A program made the position numbers and the translations under genes. A stretch of 64,000 bases of DNA from Hypericum androsaemum. Its lineage: Eukaryota > Streptophyta > Magnoliopsida > Malpighiales > Hypericaceae. Of this stretch, positions 33,492-46,155 are shown piece by piece (position 1 is the first letter of the stretch; each line of letters opens with the position of its first letter). Location: assembly GCA_963995505.1 (NCBI GenBank), contig OZ023184.1:5642001-5706000 (forward strand), in the 5' to 3' direction. A model generated the notes under the pieces. That model was not told the DNA's origin. It worked only from the letters and a program-made list of their open reading frames with translations, and ran no database searches.

Positions 33492-36400
33492 CTAAACTTC
33501 ATCCGCCGAAGCTGGTTCCAGACATGTCGGCCGCACCTCTTTCTCCAGCATTGACGTTCCCTTGAAAATTGTTAGTTGGTACTTGCTATACTCCAACATC
33601 TGCGCAGAAATATAGTTTTACATGTTAGTACTGTTAAACATGAGAACAATGATGCTACTCATAGTCCGGTTGTAATTGCCCGAAACTGATATCAGACCAA
33701 TAATACCAACATGAATTGCCGTTGAAAATGTTGATTACTGCGTACTGTTTTGAGTTCACCTAATCATCTTATTATTATTATTATCAAGGAACACCAATTG
33801 GAAAATCACACCCACACGAGGTCTAACAGTGCCCGAGTCCATATTATTGGTTATCCATATACACGGTGGATGCCAGAGGGTCATATACCAAATTTTTTTT
33901 TATATCAATGACTTGACAGTGGCCAACCAATGCCAGTTCATACCAATTTAGATTCAGAAGAATGGCACGGATTCTGCCATGTACGACAAACATATCATTC
34001 CAGCCCTAAGCGACAGTAGATAAAGTACTTAAAGGATGATCTTGGCCTTAATTATGCTTATGAAGAACTTCCAAATTGCAACTATTTATCCATCTTCAGA
34101 CGTCAATGCATGTATTTACTGGACAGGATCAATTCATTATTTATTAGTACAGCAAGCAATTCAAACTAGCATTTACTTCATCCTCATCAACAGCTAATCG
34201 TTACAGCAACTCATTCAAATCGAAGTCAGAAATGATGCTCACCCGTTGTTCGTTGATCTTTCTGAACCCAAATCTCCTTGTCCAGATCGACTCAGCTTCC
34301 TCCGCAGCTGGTAGCACCAAGTTCTCCACAGTCAAAGAGAACAATAAGTTCTCAATGCACGCAAATAATGCTTGGAAGTAGCCCTGTAAGTCAACATTAG
34401 TAGAAAAGAGACGTGTAAGAACACCAGGCCGTCCAACATAAATGCGAACAGTTGGTAAATTATACAAGCAGGTAAATAAATATATGATTAACAGCCCTCT
34501 ACAATGAAAATTCCTGATGAGAAAGGTCCGGCCCCCACCTTTCCTTGATGCTCTCTACTTGTAGCTACAAGAGGTAGCTCAGCAACCTCCCTGCCAAATA
34601 CCCGGAGAAGTCCAGCTGACACCACAACAGCACTGCAAACGGATAAAAGACCAATAAGCAAATATAGTCACTGATATTATAAACAGAATGGAAAAAGCAA
34701 GAGCACCACATACTTTACGGTCAAAAGTACGCAATACATCCCTCCAAACTCTTGACCAGATATATTTCTCCTGCCAAATTTCAAAAAAAATAGGTCCAGC
34801 ATTAGGCAATAGCAAACTTTAAAATGTTCCACGAATTAATTGGAAGTAGAAGGAGAATTGCAGCGGCAGCACAGAACTCAACTCTCAACTTTTCTCAAGT
34901 TCATCTAAATGGAAAGGTTTTGTGTGGGAATATAATGGACACCTTATCATGTCTACTAGACTACTATGTTCATGATAATAGTTGAGGAATGGAAAGTTTC
35001 AACAATGGAAAAAAAGAACTGAATCATCAATCAAACATGAGAATAATCTCCACTAACATGTTCCTAAAGCCCACTAATCAGATCCATGTAAAATCATTAC
35101 AATTTGGTACATTGTGTGGTCAACAGTGGCTGGCTTATGGAAAGATAACCAACAGAAAGAGGAAACCAAAGGATAACTAGCATGTAGCAGAGGAAAAATG
35201 CAGAAATAGGATGTAGATTTGTTTTGAGAGAGGAACACAAACAAAGGCACTAACCCATGGACCATAACAGGAATAAGATCACGCCCAGTTGAAGCAACAA
35301 TGGGATCAAAACATTCCTGGAGCAGATAAAAACACATATGATCAGACGTCAGAACATTGGGAACTTTATCACGCTTGCTAGTTAGAATTTAGCAATGAAG
35401 AACAGGAAAACATGTCTACAATACAGAAGACATGTCAAGGATTAGCCTTGTAAACAGTTCAGATTTCTGCTTTTACATATCCATGTCAAACCTTATCATC
35501 TACGTATAAGCTAGACACATAAACATTATACACAAAAACATAACAGGGAATTTTGGTGAAGATAAAAACAATGGAAAGTGCAAACATATAAAAGTTGTGC
35601 TGTGAGGATATACGTGAGACTAAAACCCAGTAGAAACTGAAAGCCCAAACTTACTCTAAAGATTGCAGTAGTCGCTGAGAGCAATGAGAGATCTTCTGGG
35701 CGGTGACTTGACCCCTTTAGAATATGCAACTGAAAGTTTGCACCTCCATCAATAAAAACTCCTTTGTCTGCGTGCTTACTGATAATGATATTAGTCTGAG
35801 AACCGGGGATCATTCGAACTCCACTAGATATAACATTCTCTAAAGCTGCATGGATCCTTTTGCACTCATCACAACAGAACCACTTATTTGTGGGAATTTC
35901 CTGTATCGTATAACAAGCAGTTGAGCAACTGTATGACAGCATCAAAAGGTTCAACAAGACAGAACCATGCAAGTACCTTAAGATCGCAGATAACGCTGTT
36001 CCGCAAGCAACCAACATGGAACTCTTTCTCACACTAAATGATAGAAGTCTTAAATCAGAAAAAGCAAATAATCTCCAACAAAAGTCTGTCTCAATATTGA
36101 GGAAAGATTCAAGCATACCTGATCACAAAGGATAACAGTCCGATCATCAAAAATTACGGGAGTGAAGTCATGAGACCTAATTAATATTAAAGACAAGAGG
36201 GTCAGACGTGAGAAATAGAACAAAAGGCATATTTAAAATGCACAGCTAAAGCAAATATACAAACCTACAGACAGCACAACCACCAACTTCATATTCTGGA
36301 GCTTTGACAACACGAGTTGACCGGATAACAATCGATCGTGAAGAATTTCCTTCATTGACATGTTGACTACATTCAGGACAATGCCAACCACCATTAGATA

Positions 36401-39400
36401 TATCAGGAGAAGCCAAGCATGCTGCAAACAAAAGGGTGGTAAGTGACTACAGAAAATGGAAAGAATCTATAGTCAATCAACAAATAACTCACAGTGATGA
36501 ACAAGGGAATATCACATCTGGGAGCCAAACTATATGTGCAGACCTATTGACCGACTAGAGGAACTTCTAACTTTCCATCTCGCCGATGAAGGGACAAAAG
36601 CATATAACTTGCTAAAGAGAGTTGGACACACTAGTAGAAGTCAGTAAGGTACCTCGATGAAAAGCCCGTGGACATGTCTTGCAAAAGACAAGATCTCCGC
36701 CACTTCCGCATTTCGTGCACATGTCATCACTTATACCAGTAGTGATGTTTTGCCCATTGAGCAAAGACAAAGCTAAATCATGAAGAGACGGTCCATTAGA
36801 TGTATAAATGTGCCGGTACCTGCAAAAGAGATGAGTTTAGATTAAGTGATGGGCACTCTTAAGCTTAACAAGCAGCTTATTTGACTTGTACTTACGGTTG
36901 ACGTCGAGCAGCCATTCCAGCATGTGCTTCAAATTGTGAAGGACTAACCTGTTCCTTGGTAAACACTTAATGTAATAAGAAACTGCAACTAACCTCTGGT
37001 TAACATTCCAATATAATAACATGAGATCCAAATGGCATTACCTCCATGTCACAGCAACTACAGAGGATACCATTCCCCTGCTTGTAGCCAGCAAGTAATC
37101 TCTGCAACACTCGCCAAAAGTAAAATTCAAATATTCCGAAACATGAACAAATCATCTGCTACGAATGTAGTTTCAGAGATACCACCTGTCCTTTAGCATA
37201 GTAAGCCAATTCAGCGCCATCAGGAAGACCATTTGGCATAAAAAGCAACCGGTGAAGGTCATTATCTCTGCTAAACAAAAACCAGATTTAACAGATATCC
37301 ACCAGTTCAATGGAATGGAAAGGGGAAACCACAAGCATAAGCAGAAGAGCAAGGACGAAACATAAACAAAGCAGCTTTTGATGATAAAGACATCCTTATG
37401 AGAATGTCAAGAAAAATTACCTACGACTTCTCTTAGAGCAATGATCGGATGTTTTCTTCTGTTTCACACCCGAGCTGGAGTCATATGTGATTGGCCTGCA
37501 AAAAAAATGGCCTTTAAATTCCTCGGCACCAAGTATTTCCTAGTCTGAAAAGCAAAACAAAATATGTGCAAGAACAGCTATTAATGCCAGTCACATTGCA
37601 AGGAAAAAAGGGCACAAACCGCTTCAATGTGGAATGCTGTCTCTCACAGAAATCCATGTACTTTTCCCCTCCAATAGGGCTGTGATACCCAAGGGGGGTA
37701 GAAATAGGCCAAAAACTTTCTTCCAAAGAATTGCTAGACTGGCTGTAATTTCAGCATCACACAACTGTTAAACAAAAGTCTATATGGGAAAGTGAGTTCA
37801 TCATCATTACATATTTAACCTATCAAGATCAGAAATGTTACCTTACAAGTAAATGACTGCAACGCCTTTTATCTGTGTTACAAGTTGCATTCGAGTGCTG
37901 AAGACTAGCTGCAAGTAAATACCCAGACGTCAGGAAGGTTATAGAAATCATTTATCCAGTATGTTGTTCCACACCGTAAACCATCTTTTGTCCAGATCTC
38001 CTTTCAACTTGATTTTCCATTTGGAAGTATTACCGATGTTTAAGAGTGATTCTAACCCTATTCACGTTTTCATCCCATTAAATTTAATGTACTAAAAAAA
38101 TCACTAAGCAAAAAATTTCACAGAATTAATTACCTTTCCAAACCTGGAAAATCTCCTCGTTAATAGCTGAACCGGCAACATTTTTTATCACTTCGTCCAA
38201 CAAAGTAAGCGGAGCAGTTTTTAATTCCTGAATGATGTTGTAAACTGGCTTTCCATTCTCCAGGAAAATGTGATTGTTTGGATGCTTTGTCTTAGCACCA
38301 GCATGTTTCTCGAACTCGTAGGCGCTCAAAACCTAGTACGAAGAAGAGTACAGCCAGTAAATGAAGAATGTAATGATAAATTCGTATCTTCAATATCAAA
38401 TAAGCTGCAAGCAACCAACTTACTTTGGAGAAATTGCACAAAGAACAACCACACAAATATCCACCCGTGTGAATGAAACCATCCAGCTCTCGCTGCAAAA
38501 AATTCACAATAAGCATAAGATCAGAGAATAGCAGAAAAGAACACTTTCGAGAGCAATCAAAGTATACAGATGGACCCGTATATCATTACATCTGTAATGG
38601 AGGATTAGACCATTGTCTATGATGCCACAAAAAAAACCACACAAACAAAAATTAACATGTAATGTTTCATACACAAGGATATTATGCTTGCAATGGTTAA
38701 ATCTTTATAAAAATTGAAAGCTTTTACACTAAACAAGATAATTAATTATTCCAAGAGCCGGCCAACCTTTGCATGTAGATTAACAATAGTCTATGTTGAA
38801 TACAGAGGATGGTCAGGAAATCTCCAACATATCTTCTTAACTTTTAATCGGTAATGCACGCTTTTGTCCCGATACATCACACTAGATTCAGTGCCAAACA
38901 AAACAGTTGCAAATCATAGTTGTTTCTTTCTAAAATAGTGTCTTCGGCCATTAGCAGATGTCCTTTCATCTATAATAAAACAGTGGAATATAAGAACCCT
39001 GCTAAACAATAACGTGTTTCGTGCAGCTCACACAATTTAACAACTTTCCGGTTTCTCTTAACCGAACAAGTCATATCACTCGATCTATTACCTAACTTTT
39101 TCCGATTAAACAACCCAAGTTATCCCAAGAACAGGGCCAGAGATATCAAGGTATTTACATTTACCAAAGTACAGAAACAAGGAGATCAAGAGATTTCAAT
39201 CTACATATTCTCAAATAGCTTGCTTACTTGGACAATAAGAAAAGGCATGATGAACCCAAGCACAAAAATCTTACCTTCTGGGCACGAGAAATATACTTCA
39301 CCCTGGCCCCGTCAAGGATACCAGTTAGCAACAATTTCTTGACATTTGAAGGATAATTGCTCGGAACATCATTCGTAGGCATCATCGATCGAACAGTATC

Positions 39401-39982
39401 ACTACTTTCAAACCCTCTCGTACCAGAATCATCCCATTCTGAGTAGCTTCGACCAGAGTACTCATCATATGCAGGCCGGTTTACCTGAGACACTGCCTGG
39501 TTTTCATAATCCTCTTTCCTTTTACTAAACTTAAATGTAATCTTCCGAATCCCAGTTGTACTAGCATGCTCGGGAATCTCCAGTGTAACATGCGACTGAG
39601 CAGGGTCAGAACCGGTCAGTACATTCTCACAGCTCGTTTCCCCTTCATCGCTCACAGTCTCTGCCTGGCTCAAATCCCCAGAGCACTGAGACGTCGCCTC
39701 ACCAGACCTGACCTGTGTGGGCTGGCTGGTGATATCCTGGCAACTGGACGCATTCCCTTTAGGTGAAATTATCGGATTCAAAACCTCAGACTTAATGTCG
39801 TCGTTTAAAGCCTCCTTCACTTGCTTCTGTCCCAGAAAAGCCTCAGCGCCCATGCCATCCACCGGAGGAGAGCGACTCTCTTCCTTAACTTCACATCCCG
39901 AACCTATACTATCGATATTAATCTCCTTGCTACAGCGTAACGCAGACACAATCTCGACACAAACCGCGCCTTCTCCCACCAT
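33492..39982 (-). CDS. TDBD/PHD-finger/GNAT chromatin regulator, 19 exons, 859 aa
   Basis: Nuclear regulator of the plant family that joins Tify-domain-binding domains (TDBD), PHD fingers and a GCN5-like acetyltransferase fold (relatives of IDM1/ROS4). Exons: 39982-39275, 38492-38424, 38332-38134, 37908-37842, 37742-37620, 37495-37421, 37270-37186, 37101-37042, 36948-36896, 36819-36653, 36421-36265, 36176-36119, 36027-35977, 35900-35655, 35316-35255, 34770-34714, 34632-34539, 34383-34243, 33599-33492 (2,580 nt, frame continuous). Residues 1-236 are acidic and Ser-rich, with a basic KITFKFSKRK patch. TDBD-like modules lie at about 237-295 (GGYLCGCSLCNFSKVLSAYE) and 443-500. PHD finger 1 is at about 514-560 (CTKCGSGGDLVLCKTCPRAF) and finger 2 at about 584-637. 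The GNAT region is at about 700-825 (GKGYFQALFACIE, FGFRKI). The donor after HLLV must be AAG|GTAACA, because the nearer GTAAGG would create a stop. Histone acetylation activity is inferred, not shown. Confidence 0.93.
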
Positions 39983-41631
39983 CCTTCAAGCTTTAACCAG
40001 AGCATCCAACAAAACTAACTCCAACGCCAAATCGAGAATCCGAAACCCTAAATTCAACTAGATCGCTCTCGATTCGAACTGCATGATTCCGGGAGAGGAT
40101 ATTGTCCTTCAACTAGAAACTTCCTTTCAATGGTATTAGAGAGCAGTAACTCTTAAGGGCTAAGGAAACAAAATCCAAATCCAGAAAGAGCAACAAAAGT
40201 AAACCGCCAGTAACTGCCAACCTGGCAATTCAAATAGGACACGCCTCTCTTGTGACGTCACCAACACAAATTTCACCAGCGCCTACCTACCTCCACGGAA
40301 GCTTCCGAAAACAACGACGACAGCTCAGCGACGTCGTTTAGAGTGAGCCGAGCGAGTGAACTGTGAAGAAACTATCGATAATTTATAACAGGAGGGAGAA
40401 AATTAAAAAAGGAAAGGCTTAGAGAGTGAGGTAGCCAGATCTGAACGAGGGAGATCTGGGATGAGTAAACAATAATAATATCTGGATTTGAAACGGAAGG
40501 AATCCTAAAATCCTAATCTAGATTGAAACATGGAAATAATGAATTTCAAATTGAAGGCGAAGGGTTAGGGTTTTTGGTTTGTCTTGTGGAAGAAGCAGCG
40601 GGAACGTGGGAGCGGCAAAGGAAATTTTTTATATATAGAGAGAGACGGAGAGAGAGTGGGGGGATATTTTTATATATTTAGGGGTAATTTTAAAAATAGA
40701 AAAACAGGAGCAGCAGAGGAAGAGGAAGAAAAGGGGGAGGAGAGTACTGGATGGCGATGATGACGAGTGACGATGGTTGTTGTTGGAAGATACGAGAAAA
40801 AGGATAGAGAGAGTGGATAAATCGGGCAGAAGGGGAAGGGACCTTTTCTTTTGAGACGCATGGTTTGGCCATTTGTGCCAGTTGGATCCTGACACGTGAC
40901 GAGACGGTGTCTCCTATCGTGCGTGGGGCTTGACGACGCGCGTGGTGATTGGGTGGACGGTAGCGGTGTGTTTGGGAGGGAGTGTTAGGGTGAGATCTTT
41001 CGGCAAGTACATTTTTTTTAAATCATAACGAATCAGCCGGTTGATCCTGGCCGTGGACAAGTTCAGTTTGGTGCCTGGTGATTTGACTTGTTCCAAACTC
41101 GGTGGCATTTTATGGATCAAATTTGGAATTCTTTGACGAGTGGAATTTTTTTTTCCGTTTTTGTTGCTTGATCGATGCTGATAATATATTCTTCGACGTG
41201 ACACACTTATAGATGCTGACTATGGCTCCATGTTTAAAGATCCATATTTTAGTTTTTTTCTCGATATACTTGATGATTTGCACTCTATTCATTCAAGTTA
41301 TATTGCCAATTTAGAATCTCATTTTTTTTAATCACTTGATATTAACAACTCTTTAATTTTTTTTGGTAAAGAAAATTTAAACGGGTTGGCCTAAACTCAG
41401 GGGCTCTAAACGGCATTGGGTTTTGTTCTCCTCCCAAACAAAGTTTTTCTATTTTCGCAAGGGGTGAGAATTGACCTACCGATCCCTGTAAAACAAGGTA
41501 GTACCTGTTACCATCCTACCCATCTTGCGTTGGTTAAGAACTCTTTCATTTATCAAATTACTTGTTAGTATTTAGAATTTCATTAGTCTTGTATTCTTCA
41601 CCAGTTTGTATATTATTATTCAGGTATTACA
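39983..41631 (-). promoter_or_regulatory. 5' UTR and promoter of the PHD/GNAT gene, then spacer
   Basis: Minus-strand TATA-like CTATATATAAAAA lies at about 40628-40640, with GC- and CT-rich leader text between it and the ATG. A donor-like GGAG|GTAGGTAGG near 40295 suggests a 5' UTR intron. Beyond 40900 there is AT-rich spacer without a supported gene; the ORFs at 40629-40895 are low-complexity leader shadows. Confidence 0.4.
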
Positions 41632-42960
41632 GGGAAAAGTTTATTTTAATACTTTGTAGTTTGTGACTTTTTGAGATGTGATCCTTAATTTTAAAAATGA
41701 CCTTTTGCATCCTCTGATTTGTAACATTTTGACACATAGAGGCTCGGGGAGCTCTTGAGTCAATTTCGACTTCGAGCCTCAAAACGACGCTGTTTTAAGG
41801 TTCACGTGGTACGCCAACGTATGATATTGTTATCTAGTTGGCAATGTGAGTTGTCCAAAATGAAAATATCAATTCCAAACTCCTCTTTGTTTATACTTTT
41901 CAAAACGAACCCATTCTTCTTCTTCCCCCTCCCCTCTCTCACCTTCTCTCTTCTTCCTCCTCTCCTTCGAGGCAGACACTGCTTTAGCTTCTTCGCTTTA
42001 TCGCTTACTATCTTTGTCGGTAAAAACTGTAAAAATATAAATAAACTAACTCACTCAAAAAGTACAAACGAGAAAATAATAAAAAATAAAATTGAAGTTC
42101 TAAAACTCCATTTGCTTCCCTGGAAATTGTGGATAAATAAACTAATGTACAACTACAAACAAAAAATTGAAAAATAAAATTCTAAGTCTATGCTTGTTTT
42201 GTCGATAATCATTTTTGGGATTCAAATGTTTTGTACCGGAAGACAGATCATAAATGGAAAATAGCACTTAGGAAAAGGAGATAGAGAGAGGGGACCAGGT
42301 GGAAGGAGACGGTGGCATGGGAATCGGCAAGGCCAGTGAAGACGGTCTCGACGACCATGGAGGGGAGGTCGGACTAGAGGTGTTGGGAGTCGGTGAGGCT
42401 GCAGTCGACGACAGCAGCAACGAGGGCCTGGTCGAAGGAGACGGAGGCAACCAAGTTGAGGCAGACGTGATCGTTCTGGAAAGTTCTAATGCACTTGAGG
42501 GGAGAAAGGTGACGAGAGAGAAGAATTGGGAAATCATTTCTGATTCTCCCGCTTGCGAGACTTTCAATTTTGAGTAAGGTGTTGAAGGAGTGGACTAAGG
42601 TTTAGGTCTTTGGGATATTGAGTAAGGACGAAGTTCTCTCTCGTTACATAGAGGAGGAAGAAGAGAGAGGGTGAGAGAGGAGACGAGGAAGGAGAAGAAG
42701 GGGTCAATTTTGAACAATAAAAACAAAGAGGGATTGGCCTTGATATTTTCCTTCTGGACAACTCCCATTGCCAATTGGATAACAAAATCTGACGTGGCGT
42801 GCCACGTGAATTTCAAAACGGTGTCGTTTTGATCTTCGGGGTCGAAATTGGCTTGGTAAGTTCTTCGAGCCTCTACGTGGTAAAATATTATAAACTACAG
42901 AATTCAAAATGTCATTTTCGAAAGTTCAGGATCACATCTCAAATAGTTGTGAACTTTTCC
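41632..42960. mobile_element. Mutator-like element with ~330-bp inverted repeats and GC-rich cargo
   Basis: The left arm (about 41632-41975) and the reverse complement of the right arm (about 42960-42630) align throughout. Shared blocks include TTTGAGATGTGATCC, CACGTGGYACGCCA, TTGGCAATGKGAGTTGTCCA and CCTCTCTCACCYTCTCTCTTC. The ends may be GGGAAAAGTT and GGAAAAGTTC. Flanks GGTATTACA and GGATATTATA are a possible decayed 9-bp duplication. The interior at 42290-42545 is markedly GC-rich, with an open frame in both directions (for example 42299-42577 on +), unlike the AT-rich arms. This fits a captured host fragment (Pack-MULE type), but I do not recognise the source. Confidence 0.75.
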
Positions 42961-44690
42961 GGATATTATACAACGGGAGCAATTTATATTAAAAAAGTTA
43001 CGGTACCATTTCAAAAGTGCCGAAAAATATTAGGCCTTGTCAAAAACAAAAGTATTCCCCCGGCAACCAAAAGTAGGTGGGCCTGACGGCCCATTACTTT
43101 TTAATCTTCTTGATCACTCGGGCTCCCTCTCGCTGCGATTATTTTCTTAATCGTCATTCAAAAATATCCTCTCTCACAGACAAGCAACAATCTTGACGTG
43201 AATAACGGGTTCTAAATACTGCCGTGCACCATCGCGTAGGTCAGATTAAATGAAATATTATCGTGAGATCTCGTAAATGATATATTTTGTTTAAAATATT
43301 TAATTTTTTGATTTGGATTATTCATATTAATAATGTTCATATTTTTTTCTCGTAAATATCTTAAGAAAACTTAAAAGTTAAATGTGCTTGATCTATGATA
43401 GTCTTAGGATGGGTGACATCCTGTAAAATTTTTGGAATGTGTGCGAGTGATGATAAAGTACGCTAGAAAAGACTTGTGTTGATATGTGGAGACAGTAGGT
43501 CAGATCACGGGGCATTACAACGTGATATCAGAGTAAGACCTCGACTAATACGGTATGATTCGGGAATCGAACACACTAGAACATGAGAGATTCTAGGATT
43601 TTATGATTCTCTTCGTCGCGTTTTTTAGGAGGGGTGAATTTGATATCCCGTAAATGATATATGTTCTGTCTGAAATGCTTAATGATTTGATTTAGACTAT
43701 CCATATCAACAAGTTACATTAGAAAAGATGTGTTAAAATTTGGTAGTATAAAATAATTACCTTTTTAATATATTTAATATTGATTCAAAATAATCGAACG
43801 AATAAAACCCTCCAAAATGATATCATAGGAACGAGAAAAAAATATCACTTAAAGATATATTATTACATAAGAAAATTATATATATTTTTATATTTGAAAT
43901 GCACTGTATAAACCAAAAAAATATTTTATCAGATTCAACCCACATACAAAATTAATAAATTGTAGTTATTTTAAATATATTTAAGTCATAAAAAATCTAA
44001 AAATCACATTACTGTCTTATTGAAGATTTCGATAGTTTATTGGGGTTTTAAGAGGTTTATTAATATTTATTTAAGATGAAACTTTCATCCTAAAAAATTA
44101 CTTATAAATTGGTATTTATGCTAAAGCTGGAACCAATAATTAGCATGAATATTTTCTAAAATTTTATTACGATAGAAAATCATTAAATTTTCACGCACAT
44201 CCCGGTGTAAGAATTGTAGTGCAAATTAGGAATTCTAAAAATCACTGGGTCGTAAAAAACTTCTATTGTTTTCACTTTGGGGGCGTCGTCAGAGTACTAT
44301 GGAGTATGGACGAAGTAGAACCATTACCCATTTTTGTGCTAAGTGGCAGTGAGCCCGGCGGCTATATATGGTACACGAGATTGCATCACGTGGATACCAA
44401 TTTCCACCCCCATATCTACTAATGTAATGCGTCTTACATTCCCAAACACAAACGTAAGATTGTCTAATTCAAATTTAAATTGAGTATAATTTTTAAATTG
44501 TTGTAAAGTTTTAACACAAATTTCATTGATTTAATACAGTACTAAATAGACCAATAAGTTTCATGAACGGGACAATTTTATTGTATTTTATTCTTCTTTT
44601 AACTAATTTTCATGAGTCGGCCACAAAATCCAAAAAAGTTTTAAACTCGTGTCAACAATATTGTAACTTGTTGAGGTACAAAAATAATCT
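42961..44690. other. AT-rich region with LTR-like remnant
   Basis: No gene is seen. A duplicated segment (CGTAAATGATATATKTTSTSTSTRAAAT, near 43274 and 43652) flanks text ending GGGCATTACAACGTGATATCAGAGTAAGACC (43513-43543). The GATATCAGAGTAAGA part resembles a decayed primer-binding site next to an LTR end, so an old LTR element fragment is likely. Confidence 0.4.
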
Positions 44691-44895
44691 CGACATTATA
44701 TACATATCTCAAATTTTCCGATGTGGCAAGACCGTCTTTGGTCTCTTGGACAATCCGGCCTTCGGTTAACATTGTGATAGATTTGATCTTCGCTTAGCAT
44801 CAAGACGGACCCAATCTTCGCTTGGCGTTGAGATGAACTTGACCTTTGGTTGGCTTCGAGACGAGATTGATCTTCAGTTGGTTTTGTCGGCAAGT

Positions 44896-45106
44896 CCCGG
44901 GCTCTAAGAGGACGGTCGGACCTCCAAGAGGATAATCAGTCTCCTAGAGGACGGTTGTGCTCCATAAGGATGGTTGATCTTCATGAGGACTGTTGGTTCC
45001 CCAAGACAATGGTTGGTCTCCATGAGGACGGTGAGTCTCCATGAGGGCGATTGGGTCTGTAAGAGGACGGTCGCTCTCCAAGAGGATGGTTGGATTTTGG
45101 TTATGT
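44896..45106. repeat. Degenerate ~26-bp minisatellite
   Basis: About eight imperfect units built on CTCCAAGAGGACGGTTG, with spacing of 24-29 bp. Confidence 0.8.
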
Positions 45107-45412
45107 TAGACTTTGGTAGATTGGCCATACCGTTTTACTCGTTCATCGGATTGAGCTGATTCCTTTGGCTATGGAAAGGCAAGACAAAGCTCTACAACTT
45201 TGTAGTTTACATCTTTTTTAGATTCAGAGAGAAAGATGGTCAAAAATGTAGGTTAAGGCAGATATTTGCTCTAGGTTCGAAGGTCGGCGCCTTGGCCATT
45301 GAAGTGGATATTCGAAGGAGTGGGCGCCCCGTGCTTCAGATGGGTGGGCGTCCCATCTTTGAAGCCCGGGTGAGTCTCTTAGCTCTTGAAGCTGGATGTC
45401 CGAGTAGGTTCG

Positions 45413-45528
45413 TCCCACCTTGGACTTGGTAGTGGATGCCATCTCGCCTAGGACTTGGTAGTGGAAGCCGTCCGTCCCACTTTGGGCTTGGTAGTGGCCG
45501 CCGTCCCACTTTGGACTTAGAAGTGGCA
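45413..45528. repeat. Degenerate ~32-bp tandem repeat
   Basis: Four units based on CACTTTGGACTTGGTAGTGG with a GCCGTCC spacer, just upstream of the TATA box at 45849. Confidence 0.8.
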
Positions 45529-46155
45529 GGCCGTGTTGATAAAAGGATGCTCTGGTCCTTAAGTCAGGAGCTCGGGAAGGTGCTTTGGCCCATTAGACGG
45601 GAGTCCAATAGGGCGCTTTGAACTTTCGAGAGGTAGTCGGGATGAATGCTTTGGAGTTGTTTTGGACAATGACGGGGTTAAGACAAGATTTTACATAGAA
45701 GATTCGAGAAGGTCAAGTCAATCTATATTTTTTTAAATTGAGCCAGATTTTCAAGGAATGTTCGAGAGGGTTAAGGCGGCCTAGGGTTTTTAGACATTGG
45801 AGGCAGTTTAGGATTTTCTTAAGACTGAGGCCGGGCGAAGTCACTCTCTATATAAGGACGGCATGGCAGAGGAGACAGGATCATCACTAACACAACACAC
45901 AACTACTTTACTTATCATTGTTACTTTTTCTTTCCTTTCCTTAGTCCGTAGTCCGTAGTTCATAGCTTAGCCTAGCCTAGCATAATATAGACCGACCTTG
46001 AAACGACCACTCCGGATTCGTCTCGGATTACTTGTTCACTTATCCCGCAACATAACTTTATTAACTTGGTGGACATTCCAGCTAGCGCAGTAGCATAAAT
46101 AGCTTCAATAAAAGTAAAACTGTGACCTCTCTAACAAATAGTTCAAAAATTAGTT

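Larger units (their letters stand above)
44690..46090 (+). mobile_element. Probable LTR or solo-LTR remnant with tandem repeats and TATA box
   Basis: A GC-richer block inside AT-rich sequence, with two minisatellites (44896-45106 and 45413-45528). They are followed by a strong TATA box (TATATAAGGACGG at 45849) and a leader-like run (CATCACTAACACAACACACAACTACTTT). This is the U3-R layout of a long plant LTR. Ends and target duplication could not be fixed and no internal coding domain follows, so the class is unproven. Confidence 0.45.

Noticed and set aside
41461..41530. tRNA-like sequence
   Set aside because: The text resembles phrases found in plant repeats; no cloverleaf or B-box GGTTCGAATCC was found. 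I saw no supported tRNA or rRNA gene anywhere in the window.
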